From the NCBI GenBank assembly GCA_013416485.1, contig JACCEO010000006.1, positions 1 through 64,000 of the forward strand: a DNA stretch of 64,000 nucleotides, given 5' to 3'. Positions within the stretch are counted from its first letter, which is position 1. Every line of letters begins with the position of its first letter. The notes beneath the pieces were generated by a model that was given only the letters and a program-made list of their open reading frames with translations, ran no database searches and was not told the DNA's origin. A program made the translations under genes and the position numbers. This stretch comes from Alcaligenaceae bacterium. Its GTDB lineage: Bacteria; Pseudomonadota; Gammaproteobacteria; Burkholderiales; Burkholderiaceae_B. Positions 35,508 to 45,422 of this stretch are shown here, piece after piece.

Positions 35508-36383
35508 ATGGCTGTTGATCATTATGAAAACTTTCCCGTGGCGTCGCTACTATTGCCTCGCCGTCTGCGTCTACCTGTTAAAAACATCTACCGATATGCT
35601 CGGACTGCCGATGACATCGCTGATGAAGGCACGGCTAGTCCTGACCAGCGTTTAGCGCAGCTAGCCGCCTATAAGGTCGCCTTGGAACAAATTGCTGGAG
35701 CTGGCCTGGAGCTACCACCTCAGGATCACAGAATACAAATATTTTTACCTTTGCAGGACAGCATACGCGAGCATGCCCTGCCTTTGCAGCCTTTTTTCGA
35801 CTTGCTGTCTGCATTTGAGCAAGACGTTGGTGTCAGCCGTTACCCCAGCAATTCCGAACTCATGGATTATTGCCGCCGTTCGGCTAATCCCGTGGGGCAG
35901 CTAATGCTGCATCTATATCAAGCAGCCAGCCCTGAAAACCTGGTGTATTCAGATGCCATTTGTACTGGGCTGCAACTAACGAATTTCTGGCAAGATGTTG
36001 CCATCGACAGAGCCAAAGACCGTATTTACATTCCTTTGGACCGTTTACAGCATCACGGCATCACCCAGCAGGACATAGACGATAAGGTTCATGCTGCCGA
36101 ACGTAGCCGCTCACATGCCATGCCTGGCTACACCGCCCCAGATCCTGCTTGGCAGGCTCTGATGCAAGAGCAAGTTGCCCAAGCGCGCACCCTGTTACTT
36201 AACGGTCTACCACTGACCCAACGCCTGCCTGGCCGCATAGGGTTAGAACTTAAGCTAGTAGTACATGGGGGCTTACGTATCCTGGAACGCCTAGACCAAT
36301 TACACTATGACATATTCCTTCATAGGCCTAGTCTGCAAAAACGCGATTGGGCCGTGATCATCTGGCGCGCACTACGCGGATAA
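35508..36383 (+). CDS. hpnC: Hydroxysqualene dehydroxylation partner HpnC
   Basis: 291 residues of the squalene/phytoene synthase fold. The N-terminus MAVDHYENFPVAS is typical of HpnC; Asp-rich motifs RTADDIADEG and DVAIDRAKDR coordinate magnesium. In Zymomonas and Rhodopseudomonas, HpnD makes presqualene diphosphate, HpnC turns it into hydroxysqualene, and HpnE reduces that to squalene. ATG 35508 has no Shine-Dalgarno, but TATACT sits only 8 nt upstream. Confidence 0.92.
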   Translation: MAVDHYENFPVASLLLPRRLRLPVKNIYRYARTADDIADEGTASPDQRLAQLAAYKVALEQIAGAGLELPPQDHRIQIFLPLQDSIREHALPLQPFFDLLSAFEQDVGVSRYPSNSELMDYCRRSANPVGQLMLHLYQAASPENLVYSDAICTGLQLTNFWQDVAIDRAKDRIYIPLDRLQHHGITQQDIDDKVHAAERSRSHAMPGYTAPDPAWQALMQEQVAQARTLLLNGLPLTQRLPGRIGLELKLVVHGGLRILERLDQLHYDIFLHRPSLQKRDWAVIIWRALRG

Positions 36384-36422
36384 CGCAGCGCCCCTACCTA
36401 TATGCAATAACACAAACACACC

Positions 36423-37286
36423 ATGAGTCCTGACGAGTATTGCCAGACCAAGGCCGCCCAGAGCGGGTCCAGCTTTTATTACGCCTTCTTGTTTTTACCG
36501 CCTGAACGGCGCAAAGCCATCACGGCGCTTTATGCATTTTGCCGGGAAGTGGATGATGTTGTGGACAACACCACAGAAGCATCCGTAGCACGTATGAAAC
36601 TCACGTGGTGGAGCACCCAAGTAGAACTACTGGCAAAAGGTCAGGCGGAACACCCCGTTATGCAAGCCCTGGCACCCCACATGGCCACGTTCAACCTTAG
36701 TACTAACCACCTACATGCCATCATAGAAGGCATGGAGATGGACTTGGATCAGATTCGCTACCAGAACTGGCCAGAACTGAAAAAATACTGCTGGCATGCG
36801 GCCGGTGTCGTGGGTGAGTTGTCGGCCAGCATTTTTGGTTATACCCAGCCCGACACCCTGATCTATGCCGACAAGCTAGGTCTGGCCTTCCAAATGACTA
36901 ACATCATTCGCGATGTTGGCGACGATGCTCGACGCGGCAGAATTTATCTGCCCCTAGAGGATCTGCAGCGTTTTAATGTACAGCCCTCTGAGATTCTGGA
37001 TGGTTTACACACAGAACGTTTTGCTGAGCTCATGCGATTTCAAACAGACAGGGCCAAGCAATGTTATCGCGAAGCCATGCAGGCCTTGCCTGCCGTAGAC
37101 AGACGTGCCCAACGGCCAGGTCTCATGATGGCAGCCATCTATTACGCCCTGCTCGAGGAAATAGAGCGTGATCACTGGCAAGTGCTGGATCAGCGCATTT
37201 CCTTAACCCCTATACGCAAATTCTGGCTGGCCTGGAAAACCTGGGTAGGGGGTGGTGCAGGCTTGGTCAGGCGATTGGGCCGTTGA
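36423..37286 (+). CDS. hpnD: Presqualene diphosphate synthase HpnD
   Basis: 287 residues, squalene/phytoene synthase fold. Asp-rich motifs are EVDDVVDN (about residue 41) and IRDVGDDARRGRIYLP (about residue 162). It joins two farnesyl diphosphates to presqualene diphosphate. Middle gene of hpnCDE; its stop overlaps the hpnE start by 4 bp. Confidence 0.93.
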   Translation: MSPDEYCQTKAAQSGSSFYYAFLFLPPERRKAITALYAFCREVDDVVDNTTEASVARMKLTWWSTQVELLAKGQAEHPVMQALAPHMATFNLSTNHLHAIIEGMEMDLDQIRYQNWPELKKYCWHAAGVVGELSASIFGYTQPDTLIYADKLGLAFQMTNIIRDVGDDARRGRIYLPLEDLQRFNVQPSEILDGLHTERFAELMRFQTDRAKQCYREAMQALPAVDRRAQRPGLMMAAIYYALLEEIERDHWQVLDQRISLTPIRKFWLAWKTWVGGGAGLVRRLGR

Positions 37287-38602
37287 AGGTCGCTGTCGTA
37301 GGTGCAGGCTGGGCAGGTCTAAGCGCTGCAGTCGAACTGCGCAAGCAACAATGTCAGGTCACGGTCTTCGAGGCCTCACACACCTTGGGGGGACGGGCAC
37401 GGCGCGTGCAGTCCCCAGCCATTACCCCGGTTATCGATAACGGCCAGCACATACTGCTGGGAGCATATAGCCAGACATTAGCCCTAATGCAGACTCTGGG
37501 CCTGAATGACACGGATTTATTTCTACGCGAACACCTGCACTTGGAGTCGGCTGACGGCAGCTTTTGCTTACGGACCAAGGCCCTGCCTGCCCCCTTGCAT
37601 TTATTACACGCTGTCATCACTGCCAAAGGCTTAAGCCTTAGAGAAAAGCTCAAACTCATCCTGCTAACCCGGAAGCTGCAAAATGCAAACTGGCGGGTCA
37701 AGCCAGGTCTTAGTGTGGCAGCTTGGCTACATCAAGGTGGACAATCCCAGCACGTCATACAGCAGTTCTGGCAGCCATTATGCCTAGCCGCCATGAACAC
37801 CCCCATTATGACGGCCTGCGCTCAACTCTTTGCCCACGTCTTAAAAGACAGCCTGGGAGGTAAACAAGAAGCTTCTGACACTCTAATACCTCGTGTGGAT
37901 TTGTCTGCGTTATGGCCAGACCAGGTCGCATTGTGGGATAGCAGTCTGCAAATACATATGGGTCAGCCTGTACGCCAATTGATGCAACAAGGGTCCGCAG
38001 TACTAGTGAACGATGAAATATTTGATGCGGTTGTCGTCGCTAGCAATGTGCCGTCAGCCCTAAGGCTGTTGACACCATTAGCCGATACGCCACAAGCTAG
38101 CAACTACCTGCAGTGTTTACGCAATTTTGATTACTTGCCGATTGCTACCCTGACCCTGCAACTTGCCAAACCTTGGGGCCTGCCCCGCGCCATGATGATG
38201 CTGCATGAAGACCCAATACGCCTGCACTTTGGCCAATGGCTGTTTGATCGCAGCGTGTTTATTATGCCTGGACCCAAGCAAGCCGATACCACGCTAAGCG
38301 TAGTCATCAGCGATGCCAGACAAACCATGTCACACACAAAAGCCCAGGTGATCGATGGCATCATCGAACAAATCACCGAACAAGCACAACGGTTTGGTCC
38401 CATGCCCACAGTACAGGCTAACGAATTGATCATCGAAAAAAGGGCAAGCTTCGCAGCAACGCCAGGACTGCAGCGGCCTGACTGCCAGACGCCTTGGCCA
38501 CAGGTATATGTGGCTGGCGACTGGACAGATACAGGCTACCCTGGCGTACTAGAAGGAGCGGTACGTAGTGGACAGCAGGCTGCTAGGCTAGTTTGCCTAT
38601 AG
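37283..38602 (+). CDS. hpnE: Hydroxysqualene reductase HpnE (FAD)
   Basis: 439 residues of the FAD-dependent amine-oxidase/desaturase family. Rossmann motif VAVVGAGWAGLSAAVELRK with a terminal Glu in VTVFEAS, and C-terminal VYVAGDWTDTGYPGVLEGAVRSG for flavin binding. A TTG start overlaps the hpnD stop (TTGA). Last step to squalene. It converges with thrC 7 bp away. No squalene-hopene cyclase lies in the window. Confidence 0.92.
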   Translation: MKVAVVGAGWAGLSAAVELRKQQCQVTVFEASHTLGGRARRVQSPAITPVIDNGQHILLGAYSQTLALMQTLGLNDTDLFLREHLHLESADGSFCLRTKALPAPLHLLHAVITAKGLSLREKLKLILLTRKLQNANWRVKPGLSVAAWLHQGGQSQHVIQQFWQPLCLAAMNTPIMTACAQLFAHVLKDSLGGKQEASDTLIPRVDLSALWPDQVALWDSSLQIHMGQPVRQLMQQGSAVLVNDEIFDAVVVASNVPSALRLLTPLADTPQASNYLQCLRNFDYLPIATLTLQLAKPWGLPRAMMMLHEDPIRLHFGQWLFDRSVFIMPGPKQADTTLSVVISDARQTMSHTKAQVIDGIIEQITEQAQRFGPMPTVQANELIIEKRASFAATPGLQRPDCQTPWPQVYVAGDWTDTGYPGVLEGAVRSGQQAARLVCL

Positions 38603-38609
38603 CAAGCGT

Positions 38610-40013
38610 TTAAATATGACGTACCAGGTAATCACGCACCAATTCGGTCTGACAATCCATGACGTCAAAACGCTGCGGTAAGTCTGCCAAACTTTGCAAA
38701 TGTGCCGGAACAGGCGCTTCCTGACCTATGGCCTGCTGTATGGTTTCGCTAAATTTGGCAGGCAAGGCCGTTTCCAGAACCAACATTGGAATACCAGGCT
38801 CTACGTAAGCCGCTGCCACTTTGACGCCATCTGCGGTGTGTGGGTCGATCAGGACACCTGTGTCTTGATAAACAGACTGTATGGTTTGCAAGCGATCGGC
38901 ATGACTGCTGACGCCGGAAACAAAGCCATAACGCGACTCAAACAACGGCTGCATATCACTAAGGTCAAATTCACCTTCCTGCGCCAACTGCGCCCAACAG
39001 GCACTGACCCTAGCGGGGTCTTGATCCAGTAAATCATAGATAAAACGCTCGAAGTTAGATGCGCGCGAGATATCCATAGATGGACTAGAGGTGGCATGGG
39101 TATCGGCCGCCGAACGGGGTCGGTATATCCCGGTACGGAAGAATTCTTCTAGTACATTATTTTCATTGGTTGCCAGCACCAAACGACGCACGGGCAAGCC
39201 CATTTGTCGGGCCAAGTGTCCTGCCAGGATATTGCCAAAGTTACCCGATGGCACAGCAAACGACACCTGCTGGCCAGGCATGGTAGTAGCGCGCAACCAA
39301 CCCCAGAAATAATAAACAATTTGCGCGGCAATACGTGCCCAATTAATGGAGTTCACCGCGCCCAGCTTATAAGCGGCTTTAAATTCCAGATCATTGGACA
39401 AGGCTTTGACGATATCCTGGCATTCATCAAAGACGCCTTTAATAGCAATATTATGAATATTGCTATCTTGCAGCGAATACATTTGTGCACGCTGGAAGGC
39501 GCTCATGCGTCCATAAGGCGACAGCATGAATACCGAAACGCCCTGCTTACCCCGCAAAGCATATTCAGCAGCCGATCCGGTATCACCCGAAGTTGCTCCC
39601 AGAATATTCAGGGTAGTCTTGCGCTGTGTAAGAACGTATTCGAAGACCTGCCCCAAAAACTGCATGGCCATGTCTTTAAATGCCAGCGTAGGCCCTTCGG
39701 ACAAGCCCAACAGGGTCAGGCCCTGGTTAAGCGGCTTCAAAGGCACTATGGCACTGCTAGAGAACACGCCTTCGCGGTATGCGGCTGCGCTTAGGCGAGC
39801 GAGATCTTGACGTGGAATGTCGTCAATGAACAGGCTTAAGATTTCTGTCGCTAAACCGGCATAGTCCAGGCTACGCCAGGACTCCAGTGTTGCGGCATCA
39901 ATAACGGGCAAACTCACGGGTAGTGTTAAGCCGCCGTCGGGCGCCAGCCCTTCCAATAAAATATCAGAAAAAGACTGCGGCTCCATGCCGCCGCGCGTAG
40001 AAAGGTATTTCAT
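38610..40013 (-). CDS. thrC: Threonine synthase
   Basis: 467 residues, long form as in E. coli and fungi. PLP lysine in PTLAFKDMAMQFLG (about residue 113) and the ATSGDTGSAA phosphate loop. Makes threonine from O-phosphohomoserine. ATG 40013 overlaps the hom stop by 4 bp. Homoserine kinase is not in the window. Confidence 0.95.
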   Translation of the reverse strand: MKYLSTRGGMEPQSFSDILLEGLAPDGGLTLPVSLPVIDAATLESWRSLDYAGLATEILSLFIDDIPRQDLARLSAAAYREGVFSSSAIVPLKPLNQGLTLLGLSEGPTLAFKDMAMQFLGQVFEYVLTQRKTTLNILGATSGDTGSAAEYALRGKQGVSVFMLSPYGRMSAFQRAQMYSLQDSNIHNIAIKGVFDECQDIVKALSNDLEFKAAYKLGAVNSINWARIAAQIVYYFWGWLRATTMPGQQVSFAVPSGNFGNILAGHLARQMGLPVRRLVLATNENNVLEEFFRTGIYRPRSAADTHATSSPSMDISRASNFERFIYDLLDQDPARVSACWAQLAQEGEFDLSDMQPLFESRYGFVSGVSSHADRLQTIQSVYQDTGVLIDPHTADGVKVAAAYVEPGIPMLVLETALPAKFSETIQQAIGQEAPVPAHLQSLADLPQRFDVMDCQTELVRDYLVRHI

Positions 40014-41314
40014 AGCAGGTCTTCCACCCTAAGGCGTGTCACAGCCGAACGCACAAATGGCAGGCTTTGTATACGTTCCAAGGCCTGATCGACCGCCCCT
40101 TCGCGGGCTTTATGTGACAGGAATATGATACTGGCTTCAGTGTCGCTATAGGGTTCTTGGAACATAGACCCTATGGAAATACCCAGGTCAGACAATATAC
40201 GCGCCAGGTCAGCCAATACACCAGGTCTGTCCTCGACCCGTAAGCGCAGGTAATACGAGGACTCGACGTCGGCCATAGCCAACACAGGGATATCGGATAG
40301 AGCATCGGGCTGAAAAGCCAGGTGCGGTACACGGTGTTCTGGATCAGAGGTCAGTAGTCGAGTGACATCCACCAGATCAGCGACAACGGCCGATGCCGTG
40401 GGTAAGGCACCCGCACCTTGACCATAATACAAGGTAGGGCCAACCATGTCGCCATTAACCAGCACGGCATTCATGGCGCCTTCGACGTTGGCCAAGAGGC
40501 AATCCATAGGTATCAGTGTGGGATGCACACGCAACTCTATGCCGTCCTGGCGGCGGCGCGTCAGACCCAGCAACTTAATGCGATAGCCTAAACGTTCGGC
40601 ATGTGCAATGTCTTCTTGGTGCAACGAAGAAATGCCCTCGATGTGAGCCTTGTCGAACTGCACAGGTATACCAAACGCCAACGATGCCAACAACGACAAC
40701 TTATGGGCGGCATCTACGCCTTCGATATCGAAGGTAGGATCCGCTTCGGCATAGCCTAGGCTTTGTGCCTGAGTCAGGACCTGGTCAAAAGGCAAGCCAC
40801 GCGAGCGCATTTCTGACAAGATAAAGTTGGTCGTGCCGTTGATGATGCCGGCCAGCCACTGTATGCGGTTGGCTGTCAGGCCTTCGCGTATGGCCTTGAT
40901 GATGGGAATACCACCAGCCACAGCTGCTTCAAACGCCACCATCACACCCTTGGCATGAGCAGCAGCAAAAATTTCATTACCGTGTTCGGCCAACAAGGCC
41001 TTATTGGCGGTGACTACGTGTTTGCCCTGAGCTATAGCTTCCATGATCAGATCAAACGCTAAGGTATCTCCGCCAATCAGTTCAACAACGATATCAATAT
41101 CGGGATGACGCACGATATCCATGCCATCTTGGGTGACCAACACCTGATCACCTACCAAGGCACGGGCTTTTTCCATGTCGCGCACGGCAACACCGGTTAC
41201 CTGTATGCTGCGACCCGCACGGCGGGCAATTTCTTCTGCGTTGCGGGTCAATACCTGCCAGGTACCACCACCGACTACACCCAGCCCTAGCAAACCTACA
41301 TTTATGGGACTCAT
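40010..41314 (-). CDS. hom: Homoserine dehydrogenase
   Basis: 434 residues. NAD(P) loop [13 protein letters not shown], catalytic [11 protein letters not shown] region, and a C-terminal ACT domain (from about 352, with [14 protein letters not shown]) that in the family binds threonine for feedback control. Coupled to the aminotransferase by a 4-bp overlap and to thrC, giving the branch from aspartate semialdehyde to threonine. Confidence 0.95.
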   Translation of the reverse strand: MSPINVGLLGLGVVGGGTWQVLTRNAEEIARRAGRSIQVTGVAVRDMEKARALVGDQVLVTQDGMDIVRHPDIDIVVELIGGDTLAFDLIMEAIAQGKHVVTANKALLAEHGNEIFAAAHAKGVMVAFEAAVAGGIPIIKAIREGLTANRIQWLAGIINGTTNFILSEMRSRGLPFDQVLTQAQSLGYAEADPTFDIEGVDAAHKLSLLASLAFGIPVQFDKAHIEGISSLHQEDIAHAERLGYRIKLLGLTRRRQDGIELRVHPTLIPMDCLLANVEGAMNAVLVNGDMVGPTLYYGQGAGALPTASAVVADLVDVTRLLTSDPEHRVPHLAFQPDALSDIPVLAMADVESSYYLRLRVEDRPGVLADLARILSDLGISIGSMFQEPYSDTEASIIFLSHKAREGAVDQALERIQSLPFVRSAVTRLRVEDLL

Positions 41315-42498
41315 TTTACAGCGCCATCCTTACGGAACATTTCTTTGATGCCGCGCACCGCTTGACGGGTACGTTGCTCGTTTTCTATTAGTGCAAAACG
41401 CACGTAATCATCACCATATTCGCCAAAACCTATACCTGGAGAAATGGCTACCTTCGCTTCGGCCAAGACACGCTTAGAAAACTCTAGGGAGCCCATTTTC
41501 TGATAGAACTCGGGGATCTTGGCCCAGATATACATAGAAGCTTTGGGGATATCGACCATCCAGCCGGCCTCGTGCAGACCTTTGACCAGCACATCACGGC
41601 GGCGGCGATATTGCTCGACAACTTCGGTAACGCCATCTTGCGGGCCTTCCAAAGCAGCAATGGATGCCACCTGTATCGGTGTGAATGTGCCGTAATCATG
41701 ATAGCTTTTGATGCGCGCCAGCGCACTGACCAGCTCGCGATTACCCACCATAAAGCCCACACGCCAACCCGCCATGTTGTAGCTTTTACTCATGGTGAAG
41801 AATTCGACCGCTACATCACGTGCACCTTCGACCTGCATAATGGACGGAGCCACATAGCCATCAAAGGTAATGTCGGCATATGCCAAGTCGTGGACTACGA
41901 AAATATTGTGTTCTTTGGCTAGGGCAACAACTCGCTCGAAGAACGACAGGTCTACACACTGAGCCGTAGGGTTACTGGGAAAGCCCAGTATCATCATTTT
42001 GGGCTTGGGTATGCTTTCGCGTACGCCACGTTCCAGTTCTTCGAAAAAGTCCAAACCTGGTGTCATAGGCACCGAACGTATATTGGCACCTGCGATTACC
42101 GCACCATAAATATGTATGGGGTAGCTGGGGTTAGGTACCAAAACCGTATCACCACGATCCAGAGTCGCCAGCATCAAGTGGGCCAGGCCTTCTTTGGAAC
42201 CAATGGTGACGATGGCTTCTTCGTCGGGGTCGATATCCACTCCGTAACGACGCTCGTACCAACCTGCTATGGCGGTGCGTAAGCGTGGTATGCCTTTGGA
42301 GACCGAATACCCATGAGTATCGGGCCGTATAGTGGCTTCAACCATTTTATCGACAATGTGCTTAGGCGTTGGGCCATCTGGATTTCCCATCGACATATCA
42401 ATAATGTCCTCACCGCGGCGCCGGGCTGCCATTTTCAGCTCGGCAGTAATATTGAACACATAGGGCGGCAAACGCTCTATTCGCGGAAATCTCGTCAT
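41311..42498 (-). CDS. alaC: AlaC-type PLP aminotransferase
   Basis: 395 residues, class I aminotransferase. PLP lysine in [10 protein letters not shown] (about residue 240); N-terminus [18 protein letters not shown] is like E. coli AlaC (YfdZ). It is usually found ahead of hom and thrC in betaproteobacteria. It may make alanine, or act on a related acid. A weak promoter TTGCCG-17-TAGATT is visible on the minus strand at about 42559-42586. Confidence 0.88.
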   Translation of the reverse strand: MTRFPRIERLPPYVFNITAELKMAARRRGEDIIDMSMGNPDGPTPKHIVDKMVEATIRPDTHGYSVSKGIPRLRTAIAGWYERRYGVDIDPDEEAIVTIGSKEGLAHLMLATLDRGDTVLVPNPSYPIHIYGAVIAGANIRSVPMTPGLDFFEELERGVRESIPKPKMMILGFPSNPTAQCVDLSFFERVVALAKEHNIFVVHDLAYADITFDGYVAPSIMQVEGARDVAVEFFTMSKSYNMAGWRVGFMVGNRELVSALARIKSYHDYGTFTPIQVASIAALEGPQDGVTEVVEQYRRRRDVLVKGLHEAGWMVDIPKASMYIWAKIPEFYQKMGSLEFSKRVLAEAKVAISPGIGFGEYGDDYVRFALIENEQRTRQAVRGIKEMFRKDGAVK

Positions 42499-42684
42499 GA
42501 TGATCCTTAGATGGCAAAATGGATGGTGTGAGCAGATAGCTGCAACGCAGCAAAACCGATAATCTATCCTAAGCTGGCGCTTGCGGCAAACAGCAGCTTA
42601 GTTTAAACCATACGATATGCGTGTATAGCCGGCCTGATCGCCTTGAGCTTTGCGCTATGATCTTTACGAATCAGGGAGTTTCTT

Positions 42685-43134
42685 GTGCAATTACAAAGTG
42701 AAGTCAACCCAGCGTTGAACACCGTTACCGCTTATGGGCAGGACTACATCGAAATCAATAAGGTCAGCTACAACCATGCGGTGTACTTCAGTCCAGAAGG
42801 TGAAGTCCATGCGTGGGACATACAGCGTGTAGACCAGATTACATCTGCGAGCTTGCGTACCGTCGCGGGTTTAAATGATCTAAAAGCCGACCCTATGGCC
42901 TTTTTGAATGATCAGCCCGTCTTACAAAAACCTATAGATGCCCCAGAGGTTATTCTAGTGGGCACAGGTGACCGGCAACACTTACTACCCCCTGATATCA
43001 CCCGTCCATTGCTGCAACTGCAAATAGGCATAGAAGCCATGAGTACCCAAGCAGCAGCCCGTACCTACAACATACTCATGGCAGAGGGACGACGTGTTGT
43101 CGTGGCCCTGCTGCCCCCTAAGGAAATATCATGA
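42685..43134 (+). CDS. Mth938-like domain protein (DUF498)
   Basis: 149 residues; beta-rich fold of the Mth938/NDUFAF3 family, with FSPEGEVHAWDIQRVDQ, EVILVGTGDRQHLLPP and AARTYNILMAEGRRVVVALLPP. The last stretch has a helix positioned like those of the NDUFAF3 assembly factors, but bacterial function is unsettled. GTG start with GGGAG upstream. Its stop overlaps the bcp start by 4 bp. Confidence 0.85.
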   Translation: MQLQSEVNPALNTVTAYGQDYIEINKVSYNHAVYFSPEGEVHAWDIQRVDQITSASLRTVAGLNDLKADPMAFLNDQPVLQKPIDAPEVILVGTGDRQHLLPPDITRPLLQLQIGIEAMSTQAAARTYNILMAEGRRVVVALLPPKEIS

Positions 43135-43595
43135 CTACTGTTACCGTCGGCCAAGCCGTAGCGCCATTTACCGCCATGACCAATCATGGTGAAATCACTT
43201 TGGCATCCCTGCAAGGCAAGCAGCTAGTTATATATTTTTACCCCAAAGACAACACCCCTGGTTGCACTACCCAGGCTCAAGGTTTTCGCGATTTGTATCA
43301 AGAGTTTCAAGACGCAGGATGCCAGATCATAGGGGTCTCTCGTGACAGCGTAAAATCACACGAGAACTTTGCGGCAAAACAACAAATTCCTTTTCCATTA
43401 ATTGCCGATACGGATGAAGCCGTATGCCAACTATTCGATGTCATAAAAATGAAGAATATGTATGGTAAACAAGTCAGAGGCATAGCCCGCAGCACCTTCT
43501 TAATTGACGCTGCAGGTGTCCTTCAGCAAGAGTGGCGCGGTATACGCGTTCCTGGCCATGTGGACGCCGTGTTGCAAGCCGTACGTGACCAATAG
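43131..43595 (+). CDS. bcp: Peroxiredoxin Bcp/PrxQ
   Basis: 154 residues. The peroxidatic cysteine is C45 in YPKDNTPGCTTQ. The residue five positions later, which is a resolving cysteine in E. coli Bcp, is Gln50 here. Other cysteines are C64 and C99. It reduces peroxides using thioredoxin or glutathione. Translationally coupled to the Mth938-like gene by ATGA. Confidence 0.94.
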   Translation: MTTVTVGQAVAPFTAMTNHGEITLASLQGKQLVIYFYPKDNTPGCTTQAQGFRDLYQEFQDAGCQIIGVSRDSVKSHENFAAKQQIPFPLIADTDEAVCQLFDVIKMKNMYGKQVRGIARSTFLIDAAGVLQQEWRGIRVPGHVDAVLQAVRDQ

Positions 43596-43667
43596 CCAGC
43601 ACTTACTTTATTTGAACGCAGCCTTGTATATGCTGCACCCATACCGGACTGCCCAGGAGCACAATTC

Positions 43668-45419
43668 ATGCCTTTACCGAAACTGCCTGCCCACATGGGT
43701 GCCAAGGTTATCCTAGAGCCACACGGTGATGACCCTTTTACACCTGTGGTCACGCCGGTTGCCCCTAAGCCTAAGGCCAGCCCAGCGGCAGCACCCGCCG
43801 TCGCTAAAGGCAAAGCCCCCGCAAGTGCTGCTAAAAAAAGTGCCAAATCCAAGGTCAAGACTGTTGCTCCTACAGCTCCTGTAACAGCCAAAGAAACGCT
43901 AGTACCTAGTACTACGACGCCTACCCAAACTATGGCCACTGCGGTACCCCAGGCTACGCCGCCAGTAGTTCTAGCCCCTATCACTAAAGGCAAGAAAAAA
44001 TCTCGCCTACCCGTATCCAAGCGAAAACTGTTTGTTTTGGACACCAATGTCCTGCTGCACGACTCAAATTCTTTGTTTAATTTCCAAGAGCATGACATTT
44101 TTCTACCCATGATCGTTCTAGAAGAATTGGATCATCAGAAAAAAGGCATGTCGGAAGTCTCACGCAATGCCCGCCAAGTCAGCCGTTTCTTGGATGCTCT
44201 GGTCAGTAGCGGTGATGCCGATTTAAAAAAAGGCCTGGATCTGGATGCCATAGGCAATACCGAGGCGCTGGGCCAATTACACTTTCAAACTACAGCACTG
44301 CATTCCACACTGCCCATAGAACTACCGATGGGCAAGGCCGACAACATCATTTTGAATGTTGTCCATGCACTGCAAGACCTTTACCCAAAACGTCAGGTCA
44401 TACTGGTGTCCAAAGACATCAATATACGACTTAAAGCACGCTCGCTGGGCCTACCCGCCGAGGACTACTTGAATGACCACGTGCTGGATGACTCCGATCT
44501 ACTATATGACGGTGTGATGCAACTGCCTGAAAATTTCTGGCTGAAGCACGGTAAAGACATAGAATCCTGGCAAGAGGCAGGCGTTACCTATTACCGCATC
44601 AAAGGTCCGTTATGTGCTGGCTTCATGGTGAACCAATTCGTCTACTTTGAAGGCGAAATGCCTTTGTATGCCCAAGTCAAAGAAGTCAGTGGAAAAAACG
44701 CCGTTCTGGCTACCGTACGTGACTACAGTCACGGAAAAAATAATGTTTGGGGCATTACGGCACGTAACCGCGAGCAAAACTTTGCCCTTAATCTGCTAAT
44801 GAACCCAGATTGCGATTTTGTTTCCTTACTGGGACAAGCAGGTACCGGAAAAACCTTAATGGCCTTGGCCAGTGCCCTAACCCAAACACTGGAAACCAAG
44901 CGGTATAACGAAATCATTATTACCCGAGCCACTGTGCCAGTAGGTGACGATATCGGCTTTCTACCCGGTACTGAAGAAGAAAAAATGATGCCCTGGATGG
45001 GCGCACTGGAAGATAACCTGGAAGTCCTGCACTTAGGCATCTCCAAGCACAACTCCAACCTAAGTGCAGGGCCCGACAACGAGCGTAACTCCACTATGGA
45101 ACAGATACGTTCACGCATCAAAGTCAAATCACTAAGCTTTATGCGGGGCCGCACATTCCTGAATAAACTATTGATTATCGACGAAGCCCAGAACCTTACC
45201 CCCAAGCAAATGAAAACTCTGGTCACCCGTGCTGGCCCAGGCACAAAAATTGTGTGTCTGGGTAATATTGCACAAATCGATACCCCTTACTTGACCGAAG
45301 GCAGCTCAGGGCTTACCTATGTGGTGGATCGCTTCAAAGGTTGGCCACACGCGGGGCATATTACGCTGCAACGCGGTGAGCGTTCGCGCTTGGCTGATTA
45401 CGCCAACCAGGCCCTATAA
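43668..45419 (+). CDS. PIN-PhoH fusion protein (PhoH2-type)
   Basis: 583 residues. An Ala/Pro/Lys-rich, probably disordered N-terminal part (about 25-118) is followed by a PIN nuclease domain (FVLDTNVLLHDS near 124, EELDHQKKG, then KADNIILNVV, DINIRLKA) and a C-terminal PhoH ATPase (Walker A GQAGTGKTLMALA near 391, Walker B LLIIDEAQN near 502). PhoH2 proteins act on RNA as helicase-nucleases in mycobacteria. AGGAG lies 8 nt ahead of ATG. Next gene is pdxA, 3 bp away. Confidence 0.9.
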   Translation: MPLPKLPAHMGAKVILEPHGDDPFTPVVTPVAPKPKASPAAAPAVAKGKAPASAAKKSAKSKVKTVAPTAPVTAKETLVPSTTTPTQTMATAVPQATPPVVLAPITKGKKKSRLPVSKRKLFVLDTNVLLHDSNSLFNFQEHDIFLPMIVLEELDHQKKGMSEVSRNARQVSRFLDALVSSGDADLKKGLDLDAIGNTEALGQLHFQTTALHSTLPIELPMGKADNIILNVVHALQDLYPKRQVILVSKDINIRLKARSLGLPAEDYLNDHVLDDSDLLYDGVMQLPENFWLKHGKDIESWQEAGVTYYRIKGPLCAGFMVNQFVYFEGEMPLYAQVKEVSGKNAVLATVRDYSHGKNNVWGITARNREQNFALNLLMNPDCDFVSLLGQAGTGKTLMALASALTQTLETKRYNEIIITRATVPVGDDIGFLPGTEEEKMMPWMGALEDNLEVLHLGISKHNSNLSAGPDNERNSTMEQIRSRIKVKSLSFMRGRTFLNKLLIIDEAQNLTPKQMKTLVTRAGPGTKIVCLGNIAQIDTPYLTEGSSGLTYVVDRFKGWPHAGHITLQRGERSRLADYANQAL

Positions 45420-45422
45420 ACC

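Noticed and set aside
39204-39794. A 196-residue frame opposite thrC
   Set aside because: It is antisense to a full, motif-complete thrC and has no ribosome site; a by-product of codon bias.
43523-44110. A 195-residue frame opposite the start of the PIN-PhoH gene
   Set aside because: It mirrors the Ala/Pro/Lys low-complexity head of the PhoH gene, which has a good AGGAG site and intact domains.
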